Shown here: piece after piece, positions 1-5,653 of the stretch
How positions within the stretch are numbered: the stretch's first letter is position 1
How the letters are laid out: each line of letters starts with the position of its first letter
Assembly (NCBI GenBank): GCA_045224495.1
Contig: JBGVAK010000047.1
Location: 1-5,653, forward strand
Direction: 5' to 3'
DNA: 5,653 nt
Source of the DNA: RUG472 sp045224495
GTDB taxonomy: Bacteria; Bacillota; Clostridia; Christensenellales; CAG-138
Notes under the pieces: generated by a model
Told to the model about the DNA's origin: nothing
Database searches by the model: none
The model's input: only the letters and a program-made list of their open reading frames with translations
Position numbers and translations under genes: made by a program

Positions 1-492
1 CCGGCGACGGGTCTTCTCGATCTCGTCGGCCAGCCTGGCCGTGCTCTTCTCCACCTCGGCGAGCTCCAGCATCAACGGCAGGGCTTCGGCGATGGCCTGG
101 ACCGCGCCGTCCAGATCCGCGCTGGTGGAGGAGAAGCCGTAGGGGTACACGATCTCCTCCGAGGTGCTCATGGAGAGCTTGGGCACGGGGATGGACAGGA
201 TGGTCTGCTTCTCCGCCTCCACCTGGATGCCGCGGGCGGGATAGAGCAAAGCTTCCTCGATCTCGTTGTTGCTCATGGTGGCCTTGGCGAGGACGAAGTT
301 CTGCATGGCAGCGGCCATCTTGGCCTCGGTCTGCTCCCGCAGCTCCTTATTCTTCCGAGCCAGCACGATGAAGCGGCGGACCAATTCGTCCCGCTTGTCC
401 TTCATCATCTTGTGGCCCCGCACCGCTGTCTTGAGCCGTTTCTTCAGGTTGGACAGCTCCATGCGGGTGGGTTTATACTGAATAGCCGCCAT
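1..492 (-). CDS. ntpD: V-type ATP synthase subunit D (3' end missing, cut by window edge)
   Basis: Subunit D is the long antiparallel coiled coil of the central rotor shaft; with F it turns inside the A3B3 ring and links catalysis to the K ring. The visible part is 164 codons, starting MAAIQYKPTRMELSNLKKRL and running open to the left edge. Family D proteins are usually about 200-220 residues, so roughly 40-55 C-terminal residues are missing, including most of the second long helix. The N-terminal pattern is diagnostic: P-T-R, then L-K-x-R-L, then a Gly-His-K-x-x-K-x-K-R-D-E-L stretch at about residues 26-36, followed by highly charged heptad-like sequence. The start is supported by AAGGGAGG at 506-499, six bases before the ATG and overlapping the ntpB stop. 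The gap to ntpB is 12 nt, so the two are surely cotranscribed. I see no frameshift or internal stop. Confidence 0.95.
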   Translation of the reverse strand, partial: MAAIQYKPTRMELSNLKKRLKTAVRGHKMMKDKRDELVRRFIVLARKNKELREQTEAKMAAAMQNFVLAKATMSNNEIEEALLYPARGIQVEAEKQTILSIPVPKLSMSTSEEIVYPYGFSSTSADLDGAVQAIAEALPLMLELAEVEKSTARLADEIEKTRRR

Positions 493-504
493 AGGCGTCC
501 TCCC

Positions 505-1881
505 TTACTCCGCGGGATTGTAGTACTTGTCGAGGTAGGCGTCCCGAATACGCTTGAGTTCCGTCCGAGGCAGGATGCCCAGGAGCTTCCACCCCAGATC
601 CAAGGTCTCCTCGATGGTCCTGTTGGTGTAGTAGCCCTGGGAGATGTACTCCGCCTCGAAGGCGTCGGCGAACTTGGCGTAGAGCTTGTCCGTGTCGGAC
701 AAGGCCGCGTCGCCCAGGATCACCGCCAGCTCCTTGGCGTCCTTGCCGCGGGAATAGGCGGAGAACAGCTGGTTCATGGTGTCCGCGTGGTCCTCCCGGG
801 TCTTGCCCTTACCGATGCCCTTGTCCTTCAGACGGGACAGGGAGGGCAGCACGTTGATGGGCGGGGTCAGACCCTTACGGTACAGGTCGCGGCTGAGGAT
901 GATCTGTCCCTCGGTGATGTACCCGGTCAAGTCGGGGATGGGGTGGGTCACGTCGTCCTCGGGCATGGACAGGATGGGGATCATGGTGATAGAGCCCTTG
1001 TTGTCCCGGATACGGCCGGCCCGCTCGTACATGGTGGCGAGGTCGGTGTACATGTAGCCCGGATAGCCGCGCCGTCCCGGCACCTCCTTGCGGGCCGCAG
1101 AGATCTCGCGCAGGGCCTCGGCGTAATTGGTGATGTCGGTGATGATGACCAGCACGTGCATGCCGAGATCGTAGGCCAGGTACTCCGCCGCGGTGATGGC
1201 CATACGGGGCGTGGCGATACGCTCGATGGCCGGGTCGTTGGCCAGGTTGATGAAGGTGACGGTCCGCTCGATGGCGCCGGTCTTCCTAAAGTCGCTGATG
1301 AAGAAGTCCGCTTCCTCGAAAGTGATGCCTACGGCGGCGAAGACTACGGCGAACTTCTCGTCGGAGCCCAAGACCTTGGCCTGGCGGGCGATCTGGGCCG
1401 CCAGCTGGGCGTGAGGGAGGCCGCTTCCGGAGAACACCGGGAGCTTCTGACCACGGACCAGGGTGTTCAATCCGTCGATGGCGGAGACGCCCGTTTGGAT
1501 GAACTCGGAGGGGTAGTCCCGGGCGGCGGGATTCATGGGGTTGCCGTTGATGTTGAGGTGCTTCTCGGGGATCAGGGCGGGGCCGCCGTCCTTGGGCTTG
1601 CCCATGCCGTCGAAGACCCGGCCCAGCATGTCGGGGGCCACGTCGAGCTCGATGGACCGGCCCATGAAGCGGGCCTTAGCCGTGCTGACGCGCAAGCCCT
1701 GGGAGCCCTCAAAGAGCTGTACCAAGGCGCGGTCGCCGTTGACCTCCAGGACCTTGCCCCGGCGGACGGAGCCGTCCTCCTGGACGATCTCCACCAGCTC
1801 GTCGTACTTGACGCCTTCCACCTGGTTCACCAGCATCAGGGCGCCGACGACCTCGGATATGGTACGATATTCCTTCTGCAT
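505..1881 (-). CDS. ntpB: V-type ATP synthase subunit B (non-catalytic nucleotide-binding subunit)
   Basis: B alternates with A in the cytoplasmic A3B3 hexamer and supplies the arginine finger to the catalytic A site. The product is 458 residues, the usual full length for bacterial B subunits. The N-terminal beta-barrel covers about residues 1-75. The P-loop position (SGSGLPHAQL, 151-160) lacks the Walker A Lys, as expected for a non-catalytic subunit. A Walker-B-like strand ends at Asp249 (VLVIITDITNYAEALRE). The ATP synthase alpha/beta signature PPINVLPSLS is at 340-349 and is followed directly by Arg350, which matches the position of the E. hirae B Arg finger. The C-terminal helical domain ends LDKYYNPAE. 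The ATG overlaps the ntpA stop by one base (TGATG), with a perfect AAGGAGGT upstream, so translation is probably coupled to ntpA. The stop is TAA. The lack of the P-loop Lys and the PPIN signature distinguish it from an F-type beta subunit. Confidence 0.98.
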   Translation of the reverse strand: MQKEYRTISEVVGALMLVNQVEGVKYDELVEIVQEDGSVRRGKVLEVNGDRALVQLFEGSQGLRVSTAKARFMGRSIELDVAPDMLGRVFDGMGKPKDGGPALIPEKHLNINGNPMNPAARDYPSEFIQTGVSAIDGLNTLVRGQKLPVFSGSGLPHAQLAAQIARQAKVLGSDEKFAVVFAAVGITFEEADFFISDFRKTGAIERTVTFINLANDPAIERIATPRMAITAAEYLAYDLGMHVLVIITDITNYAEALREISAARKEVPGRRGYPGYMYTDLATMYERAGRIRDNKGSITMIPILSMPEDDVTHPIPDLTGYITEGQIILSRDLYRKGLTPPINVLPSLSRLKDKGIGKGKTREDHADTMNQLFSAYSRGKDAKELAVILGDAALSDTDKLYAKFADAFEAEYISQGYYTNRTIEETLDLGWKLLGILPRTELKRIRDAYLDKYYNPAE

Positions 1882-3644
1882 CAGTTCAGACCTCCTTCTA
1901 CCAGGGCACCGATCTCGTCGCCCAGCTCCTGCATGATCTGCTCATAGGCAGCGGGGGCTTCCGCTTCGGTCACGTACTTCAAACGCCCGATCTTCTCGCG
2001 GACGGGCAGGTCGATGAGCTTTTGGAAGGGCGCGTCGGCGCTGAGCGCCTCGTTGGCCTTCTCGTAGTAGCCCAGGATGGTCTTGAGCATCAGGGCCTGC
2101 TTCTGGGGGGAGGTGTAGGTGTCCACCTCGTGGAAAGCGTTCTGGTGCAGATAGTCCTCGCGGATGGACCGGGCCGCCTCCATGGTGAGCCGGTCCTTGT
2201 GGCTGAGGGCGTCGATACCCACCAGGCGGACGATCTCGTCGAGCTCGCTCTCCTCCTGGAGGATGTTCATGGTCTTCTGCACCATGGCCGCCCAGTCGGG
2301 GGCCACGTTCTCGTTGAACCAGCCCTCCAGGCGATCGAGGTACAAAGAGTAGCTCTGCAGCCAGTCGATGGCCGGGAAGTGACGGGCGTAGGCCAGCTTG
2401 GAGGAAAGGCCCCAGTAGACCTTCACGATCCGGAGCGTGGCCTGGGAGACGGGCTCGGAAATATCGCCGCCCGGGGGGGACACGGCGCCGATGGCGGAAA
2501 TGGCGCCGGTGGTATCGCCGGAGCCCAGAACCTTGACCACGCCAGCCCGCTCGTAGAACTCCGCGAGACGGGAGCTCAAATAGGCGGGGTAGCCCTCCTC
2601 GCCGGGCATCTCCTCGAGACGACCGGACATCTCGCGCAGGGCCTCGGCCCAGCGGGAGGTGGAGTCGGCCATGATGGCCACTTTATAGCCCATGTCGCGG
2701 AAGTACTCGGCGATGGTGATGCCGGTGTAGATGGACGCCTCACGGGCGGCCACGGGCATGTCCGAGGTGTTGGCGATGAGGATGGTCCGCTTCATGAGGG
2801 AAAGGCCCGTCTTGGGGTCCTTCAGCTCCGGGAACTCCATCAACACGTCGGTCATCTCGTTGCCGCGCTCGCCGCAGCCTACGTAGACGATGATGTCCGC
2901 GTCGGACCACTTAGCCAGCTGATGCTGGACCACGGTCTTGCCGCTGCCGAAGGGGCCGGGCACGGCGGCCACGCCGCCCTTGGCCACGGGGAACAGGGTG
3001 TCGATGACCCGCTGACCGGTGACCATGGGCTCCGTGGGGGGCAGCTTCTCCTTATAGGGACGGCCCCGGCGCACGGGCCAGCGCTGGAGCATGGGGAGCT
3101 CCACTTCCTTGCCGTCCTTCTCCAGCTTGGCGATGGGGGTGACGATGTTGGCCTCGCCCTCGAAGATCCAGGTGAGCTTGCCGGACACGCCGGGGGGCAC
3201 CATGATCTTGTGGGTGACGATCTCCGTCTCCTGGACGGTGCCCAGCACGTCGCCGCCGGTGAGCTCGTCGCCCACCTTGGCCACCGGGGTGAAGGCCCAC
3301 AGCTTCTCGTGGTCGAGGGCGTCCACCATGACGCCGCGCGGGATCCTATCCCCCGCCTGCTCCCGGATCTTGGTGAGGGGGCGCTGGATGCCGTCGTAGA
3401 TGGACTCGATGAGGCCCGGTCCCAGCTCCACGGACAGCGGCGCGCCGGTGGTATAGACGGGCTCCCCGGGGCCGATGCCGCCGGTCTCCTCGTAGACCTG
3501 GATGGAGGCCCGATCCCCACGAAGCTCGATGATCTCGCCGATCAGCTGCTGTTTCGACACGCGGACCACGTCGAACATCTGCACGTCCGCCATGCCGCTT
3601 GCCACGATGAGGGGCCCTGAAACTTTTACGATCGTACCTTGCAT
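1881..3644 (-). CDS. ntpA: V-type ATP synthase subunit A (catalytic subunit)
   Basis: A carries the ATP-hydrolysing or ATP-synthesising sites of the rotary ATPase. The product is 587 residues, close to the family norm of about 580-600. The N-terminal beta-barrel spans about 1-70. The non-homologous insertion that separates A from F-type beta subunits lies at about 115-190. The Walker A loop is GPFGSGKT at 230-237 (Lys236, Thr237). Catalytic Glu259 and Arg260 sit in GCGERGNEMTD, and Walker B Asp327 in VAIMADSTSRWAEALRE. The alpha/beta signature PAIDWLQSYS is at 424-433, followed by the helical C-terminal domain. The P-loop has Ser234 where eukaryotic A subunits have a redox-sensitive Cys, so that disulfide switch is absent. 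The ATG follows AGAGAGG (3658-3652) by seven bases and lies 14 nt after the F gene. The C-terminal codons for VEGGLN also form the SD of ntpB. The gene looks intact, with all catalytic residues present. Confidence 0.98.
   Translation of the reverse strand: MQGTIVKVSGPLIVASGMADVQMFDVVRVSKQQLIGEIIELRGDRASIQVYEETGGIGPGEPVYTTGAPLSVELGPGLIESIYDGIQRPLTKIREQAGDRIPRGVMVDALDHEKLWAFTPVAKVGDELTGGDVLGTVQETEIVTHKIMVPPGVSGKLTWIFEGEANIVTPIAKLEKDGKEVELPMLQRWPVRRGRPYKEKLPPTEPMVTGQRVIDTLFPVAKGGVAAVPGPFGSGKTVVQHQLAKWSDADIIVYVGCGERGNEMTDVLMEFPELKDPKTGLSLMKRTILIANTSDMPVAAREASIYTGITIAEYFRDMGYKVAIMADSTSRWAEALREMSGRLEEMPGEEGYPAYLSSRLAEFYERAGVVKVLGSGDTTGAISAIGAVSPPGGDISEPVSQATLRIVKVYWGLSSKLAYARHFPAIDWLQSYSLYLDRLEGWFNENVAPDWAAMVQKTMNILQEESELDEIVRLVGIDALSHKDRLTMEAARSIREDYLHQNAFHEVDTYTSPQKQALMLKTILGYYEKANEALSADAPFQKLIDLPVREKIGRLKYVTEAEAPAAYEQIMQELGDEIGALVEGGLN
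1890..1897 (-). promoter_or_regulatory. Perfect Shine-Dalgarno of ntpB inside ntpA
   Basis: Read on the minus strand this is AAGGAGGT, a full match to the anti-SD of 16S rRNA, eight bases before the ntpB ATG. It lies wholly in coding sequence: the last ntpA codons GTA GAA GGA GGT CTG AAC TGA give V-E-G-G-L-N-stop. Together with the TGATG stop/start overlap it supports the ATG chosen for ntpB and suggests that ribosomes ending ntpA can restart on ntpB. A and B are needed in 1:1 ratio, which such coupling would favour; that last step is inference. Confidence 0.85.
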
Positions 3645-3658
3645 GTCTTTGCCTCTCT

Positions 3659-3982
3659 TTACGTATTGAATAGGATATCCACGCCCACAGCCGTTTCCAC
3701 GTATTCCTTCAGGTTCCGGATGCCCGTGCCCTTGGAGCCGTGGACGTCCGGGATGGGGATGATGGCGGGATAGGGTTCGGTTTTAAAGGTCTCGATAGCG
3801 TCCGCGCACAGGGGGTACAACGTCTCGGTCAGATAGATGACGCCGTATCCGTCCCTGGCCAGCTGCTTGATCTGCCGGTTGGCCTTTTCACCGTCGGTCT
3901 CATAGAACACGTCGATGCCCACGGCTTTGAAGAGCATGACGGAATCCTTGTCGCCGATGACGGCCATCTTTGCCTTAGCCAT
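3659..3982 (-). CDS. ntpG: V-type ATP synthase subunit F (central shaft; NtpG in E. hirae naming)
   Basis: F is a small globular subunit that binds D in the central rotor shaft. The product is 107 residues, typical for the family (about 100-110). The N-terminal core MAVIGDKDSVMLFKAVGIDV (6-25) is the family hallmark, with a Rossmann-like strand followed by G-D-x-D-S-V. The second half has YPAIIPIPD (71-79), then GSKGTG (82-87), and ends VETAVGVDILFNT, all as expected. No membrane segment is visible. The start chosen at 3982 overlaps the end of ntpC by 8 nt, with a modest SD (GGTGAAG, 3993-3987). A second in-frame ATG at 3967 (Met6) comes just after the ntpC stop, with AAGG five bases before it, and would give a 102-residue product that is equally good as a family member. 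The symbol varies: ntpG in E. hirae, atpF in A-type naming. Confidence 0.95.
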   Translation of the reverse strand: MAKAKMAVIGDKDSVMLFKAVGIDVFYETDGEKANRQIKQLARDGYGVIYLTETLYPLCADAIETFKTEPYPAIIPIPDVHGSKGTGIRNLKEYVETAVGVDILFNT

Positions 3983-4958
3983 AGAGCTTCACCAGCCTTT
4001 CCGCGATCACGCTCTCGCTGAGTCCGTTGCGCTTCACCGTGAGGATCAGCCGTACGTTCTGGGCCTCCCGCTCCTTGGCGACGATATAGCCCACCACGGG
4101 GTACAGGCTCGCCACATCATGCCTGTGGGCGGCGATCAGGGACATGAGATAGTTGTCCCGGGCCTTCTCCACCTCGCCGATATTGCCGGTGCCGTACATC
4201 TTGTCGAGGGCGTTGGCGATCTGGCGGCGGCAGACGGAGCTTTCCACGATCCGGCCGAAGCCCTCCACGGAAAGATCGTACCCCTCGAAGAAGGCCTTGA
4301 AGGGGATGCCGCCCTCCACCAGCAGCACGTCCTTGAGCATGCCCCGGCCGCCGCCCATGGCGCGGACCCGCAGGAAGGTGAGAACGTTGTCGAAGTCGGC
4401 TTTGGCCTTGAAGTAGTGGGAAAAGTCCCTGTTCTTCGCCGTGGCCTTCAGGGCGTGCCGGAGGTAGGCACGGTCCAGGGCGATGCTGATATACTGAGGC
4501 TCCACGCTGACGGACAGCCGCTTCTCCAGGGCGTTCAGCTCCTTCACCATGTCCTCGGGCAGGAAGCCGTAGTCCTGCTCGCTGACGGCCTTCTCCAGGG
4601 TCTCCCGGTCGTAGAGTCCGCCTGCCTGCCAGGCGATGTCCTTCTGTTCCAGGAGTCGGGCCTTGATGAGGGTCTTCAGATTCATGACGTCGCTTTGGAG
4701 CAGGAACAGGTCCGTGATCGCCGGCTCGGGGGAGATGCTCCTGACCTCCTCCCGCATGGCAATCAGCTCCCGTTCGATCATCCTCTCCCCGTCGCCTTCG
4801 CCGGCGTCGGGCAGGTTGCCGTAGCGGTCGTCGATCAAGATGCGCAGCGCGTCGCCCATGGACCCCTCCGCCATGCGCTTGAGGGCCGTGTCGTCCAGCA
4901 GACGCTTAGAGAGCGCGCTGACGCGGGCACAGGCGTATGCGTAGCTTTTTTGTGCCAT
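3975..4958 (-). CDS. ntpC: V-type ATP synthase subunit C (AC39/d family)
   Basis: Subunit C (d in eukaryotes) is a funnel-shaped helical protein that seats the D/F shaft on the membrane K ring. The product is 327 residues, the usual length for the bacterial family. The start MAQKSYAYACARVSALSKRL carries the conserved Tyr-x-Tyr, then A-R-V-x-A-L pattern. Other recognisable blocks are FLLQSDVMNLKTLIKARL (85-102), DFDNVLTFLRVRA (188-200) and, near the C terminus, KEREAQNVRLIL (295-306) followed by the ending VIAERLVKLYG. No transmembrane helix or signal peptide is seen, which fits a peripheral subunit. The start is well supported: AAAGGGAGG at 4974-4966, seven bases before the ATG, in a 17 nt gap after ntpE. 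The TAA stop lies inside the first codons of the F gene, giving the 8 nt overlap ATGGCTAA. Confidence 0.95.
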   Translation of the reverse strand: MAQKSYAYACARVSALSKRLLDDTALKRMAEGSMGDALRILIDDRYGNLPDAGEGDGERMIERELIAMREEVRSISPEPAITDLFLLQSDVMNLKTLIKARLLEQKDIAWQAGGLYDRETLEKAVSEQDYGFLPEDMVKELNALEKRLSVSVEPQYISIALDRAYLRHALKATAKNRDFSHYFKAKADFDNVLTFLRVRAMGGGRGMLKDVLLVEGGIPFKAFFEGYDLSVEGFGRIVESSVCRRQIANALDKMYGTGNIGEVEKARDNYLMSLIAAHRHDVASLYPVVGYIVAKEREAQNVRLILTVKRNGLSESVIAERLVKLYG

Positions 4959-4975
4959 AGGGTCGCCTCCCTTTA

Positions 4976-5554
4976 TCAGGTGAACAGTATGCGGGCCGCG
5001 TTGGTCTCCTCTTTGAGGCGCAACTCCGCCATGAGGGCGTTCAAGGAGCAGTCCTTCTCATAGCTCCCGCCCCGCAGCAGGAAGCCCCCCTCGAAGGGAG
5101 CGTCCTCGTCGGCAAGGGTCAGCTTGACGGGGACCTGAGAGAGCAGCTTTTCGATGACGGGCCTGTCCTGCTTCGCGGGCAGGACCACGTCGCCCTCGGC
5201 AGCCTCCGTGGTGAGGAGCCGCAGCAGGATGGCTTCCCGACGGGAGCCGGCCAGGGCGTTGAGCTCCTGGGCGGCGGCGGCGAAGGCTTCGTCCAGTATC
5301 CGCCGGCGCACGCTCAGCGTCTCCTTGCGCCCGTCCAGCTCGGCACGGGTCCGCGCCCCGTCCAGCACCCCCTTTACGGCGGTGTCGCGACTGGCGGCGC
5401 CGATCTCAGCCCGCTCCGCGATCTTTTTGTCGCAGTCAGCCATCACAGCGCGGCAGCTTTCCGCCGCCTTGTCCCGGGCCGCCTTGGCGTCCGCCTCGGC
5501 CTCACCCAGGATGCGCCCGATCAGCTTGTCTGCGCGATTTCCCGGATTCTCCAT
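4976..5554 (-). CDS. ntpE: V-type ATP synthase subunit E (peripheral stalk)
   Basis: E pairs with a G/H-type helical subunit to form the peripheral stalk that keeps A3B3 from turning with the rotor. The product is 192 residues, typical for the family. Residues from about 8 to 100 are rich in Ala, Glu, Lys and Arg with heptad-like spacing and no proline, as expected for the long stalk helix. The C-terminal alpha/beta head starts at about 105 and includes EGGFLLRGG (155-163) and CSLNALM (169-175), a well conserved block in this family. There are three Cys (34, 41, 169), two of them in the stalk helix. The start is the first Met, preceded by TGAGGT at 5566-5561, whose TGA is also the ntpK stop; the gap to ntpK is 9 nt. 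The partner gene is not in the window and in related operons lies upstream of ntpK or downstream of ntpD. Confidence 0.93.
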   Translation of the reverse strand: MENPGNRADKLIGRILGEAEADAKAARDKAAESCRAVMADCDKKIAERAEIGAASRDTAVKGVLDGARTRAELDGRKETLSVRRRILDEAFAAAAQELNALAGSRREAILLRLLTTEAAEGDVVLPAKQDRPVIEKLLSQVPVKLTLADEDAPFEGGFLLRGGSYEKDCSLNALMAELRLKEETNAARILFT

Positions 5555-5563
5555 GGCGCTACC

Positions 5564-5653
5564 TCAAAGGTCGACGCCAAAGATCAGCAGCATGGAAATG
5601 AGCAGGGAGAAGATGGCGTAGGTCTCCACCATGATGGCCATCAGCATGCAGTG
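5564..5653 (-). CDS. ntpK: V-type ATP synthase subunit K (membrane c-ring proteolipid), C-terminal 29 codons only
   Basis: K forms the membrane rotor ring that carries Na+ or H+. Only the last 29 codons and the TGA stop are in the window; the gene enters from the right edge. The visible peptide is one hydrophobic helix, with the segment MVETYAIFSLLISMLLIFG near its end. Its Glu (codon at 5626-5624) sits in the V-E-T-Y-A setting typical of the ion-binding carboxylate in the last helix of these proteolipids. The short tail V-D-L after the helix fits a C terminus at the membrane surface. The other residues that tell Na+ from H+ rings (equivalents of E. hirae Leu61, Thr64, Gln65 and Gln110) lie outside the window. 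Whether this is a two- or four-helix proteolipid also cannot be seen. Identity rests on this helix plus the position just before ntpE, the standard order. Confidence 0.9.
   Translation of the reverse strand, partial: HCMLMAIMVETYAIFSLLISMLLIFGVDL

Noticed and set aside
412..1947. 511-codon open frame on the plus strand, antisense to ntpB
   Set aside because: It mirrors ntpB. The translation is rich in Gly, Val, Leu, His and Asp with no family motifs, as expected when a GC-rich gene with G/C third positions is read on the opposite strand. The minus-strand frame encodes a full, motif-complete B subunit.
2879..3520. 213-codon minus-strand frame inside ntpA
   Set aside because: It is an alternate frame of ntpA, rich in Ser, Pro, Arg and Ala, which is what a frame-shifted GC-rich gene gives. 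The ntpA frame is continuous through the region.
2022..3620. 532-codon open frame on the plus strand, antisense to ntpA
   Set aside because: Same shadow effect: low-complexity, Gly/His/Leu-rich product with no recognisable domain, lying fully opposite a complete catalytic A subunit.
4959..4975. Possible promoter or regulatory site between ntpE and ntpC
   Set aside because: The gap is only 17 nt and is filled by the ntpC SD and spacer. There is no room for a promoter and no inverted repeat. The other gaps are shorter still.
3915..5063. 382-codon open frame on the plus strand, antisense to ntpC and part of ntpE
   Set aside because: It spans the junctions of two well-supported minus-strand genes and its composition is typical of an antisense shadow. 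Its length reflects codon bias, not coding.
1..5653. A previously undescribed system, mobile element, CRISPR array or RNA gene
   Set aside because: Every base belongs to, or lies within 17 nt of, a standard V-type ATPase gene. I saw no direct-repeat array, terminal inverted repeats, tRNA-like fold, or foreign-looking base composition.

Overview
This window is one uninterrupted stretch of a V-type (A/V-type) ATPase operon. All genes lie on the minus strand, so transcription runs from the right end of the window to the left. In transcription order it holds the last 29 codons of subunit K (membrane rotor ring), then complete genes for subunits E (peripheral stalk), C (rotor-to-shaft socket), F (central shaft), A (catalytic) and B (non-catalytic), and finally the first 164 codons of subunit D (central shaft), which is cut by the left edge. 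The order K-E-C-F-A-B-D matches the core of the Enterococcus hirae ntp operon (ntpFIKECGABDHJ), in which ntpG encodes the F-like subunit.

The layout is very compact. Intergenic gaps are 9 nt (K/E), 17 nt (E/C), 14 nt (F/A) and 12 nt (B/D). C and F overlap by 8 nt, and A and B by 1 nt (TGATG). Each junction has a purine-rich Shine-Dalgarno (SD) candidate, perfect before B and weakest before F. There is no stretch without a gene longer than 17 nt, and I see no promoter, terminator, RNA gene, mobile element, repeat or CRISPR array. Promoter and terminator must lie outside the window.

The products would form most of a rotary ATPase. A3B3 is the nucleotide-binding hexamer, with D and F as the shaft, C joining the shaft to the K ring, and E (with a G/H-type partner not seen here) as the peripheral stalk. 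The membrane stator subunit I and the E partner would be expected upstream of K. Key residues are present: the P-loop, catalytic Glu and Walker B Asp in A, the Arg finger in B, and the ion-binding Glu in the last helix of K. The coupling ion (Na+ or H+) cannot be decided because most of K is missing.

The DNA is GC-rich, with strong G/C preference at third codon positions. Canonical SD sites, Firmicutes-type gene order and the protein sequences suggest a GC-rich Clostridia member, perhaps an Oscillospiraceae-like gut anaerobe. That assignment is an inference from general resemblance, not a search. I found no undescribed system here: this is a conserved housekeeping-type operon, and the points of interest are translational details.
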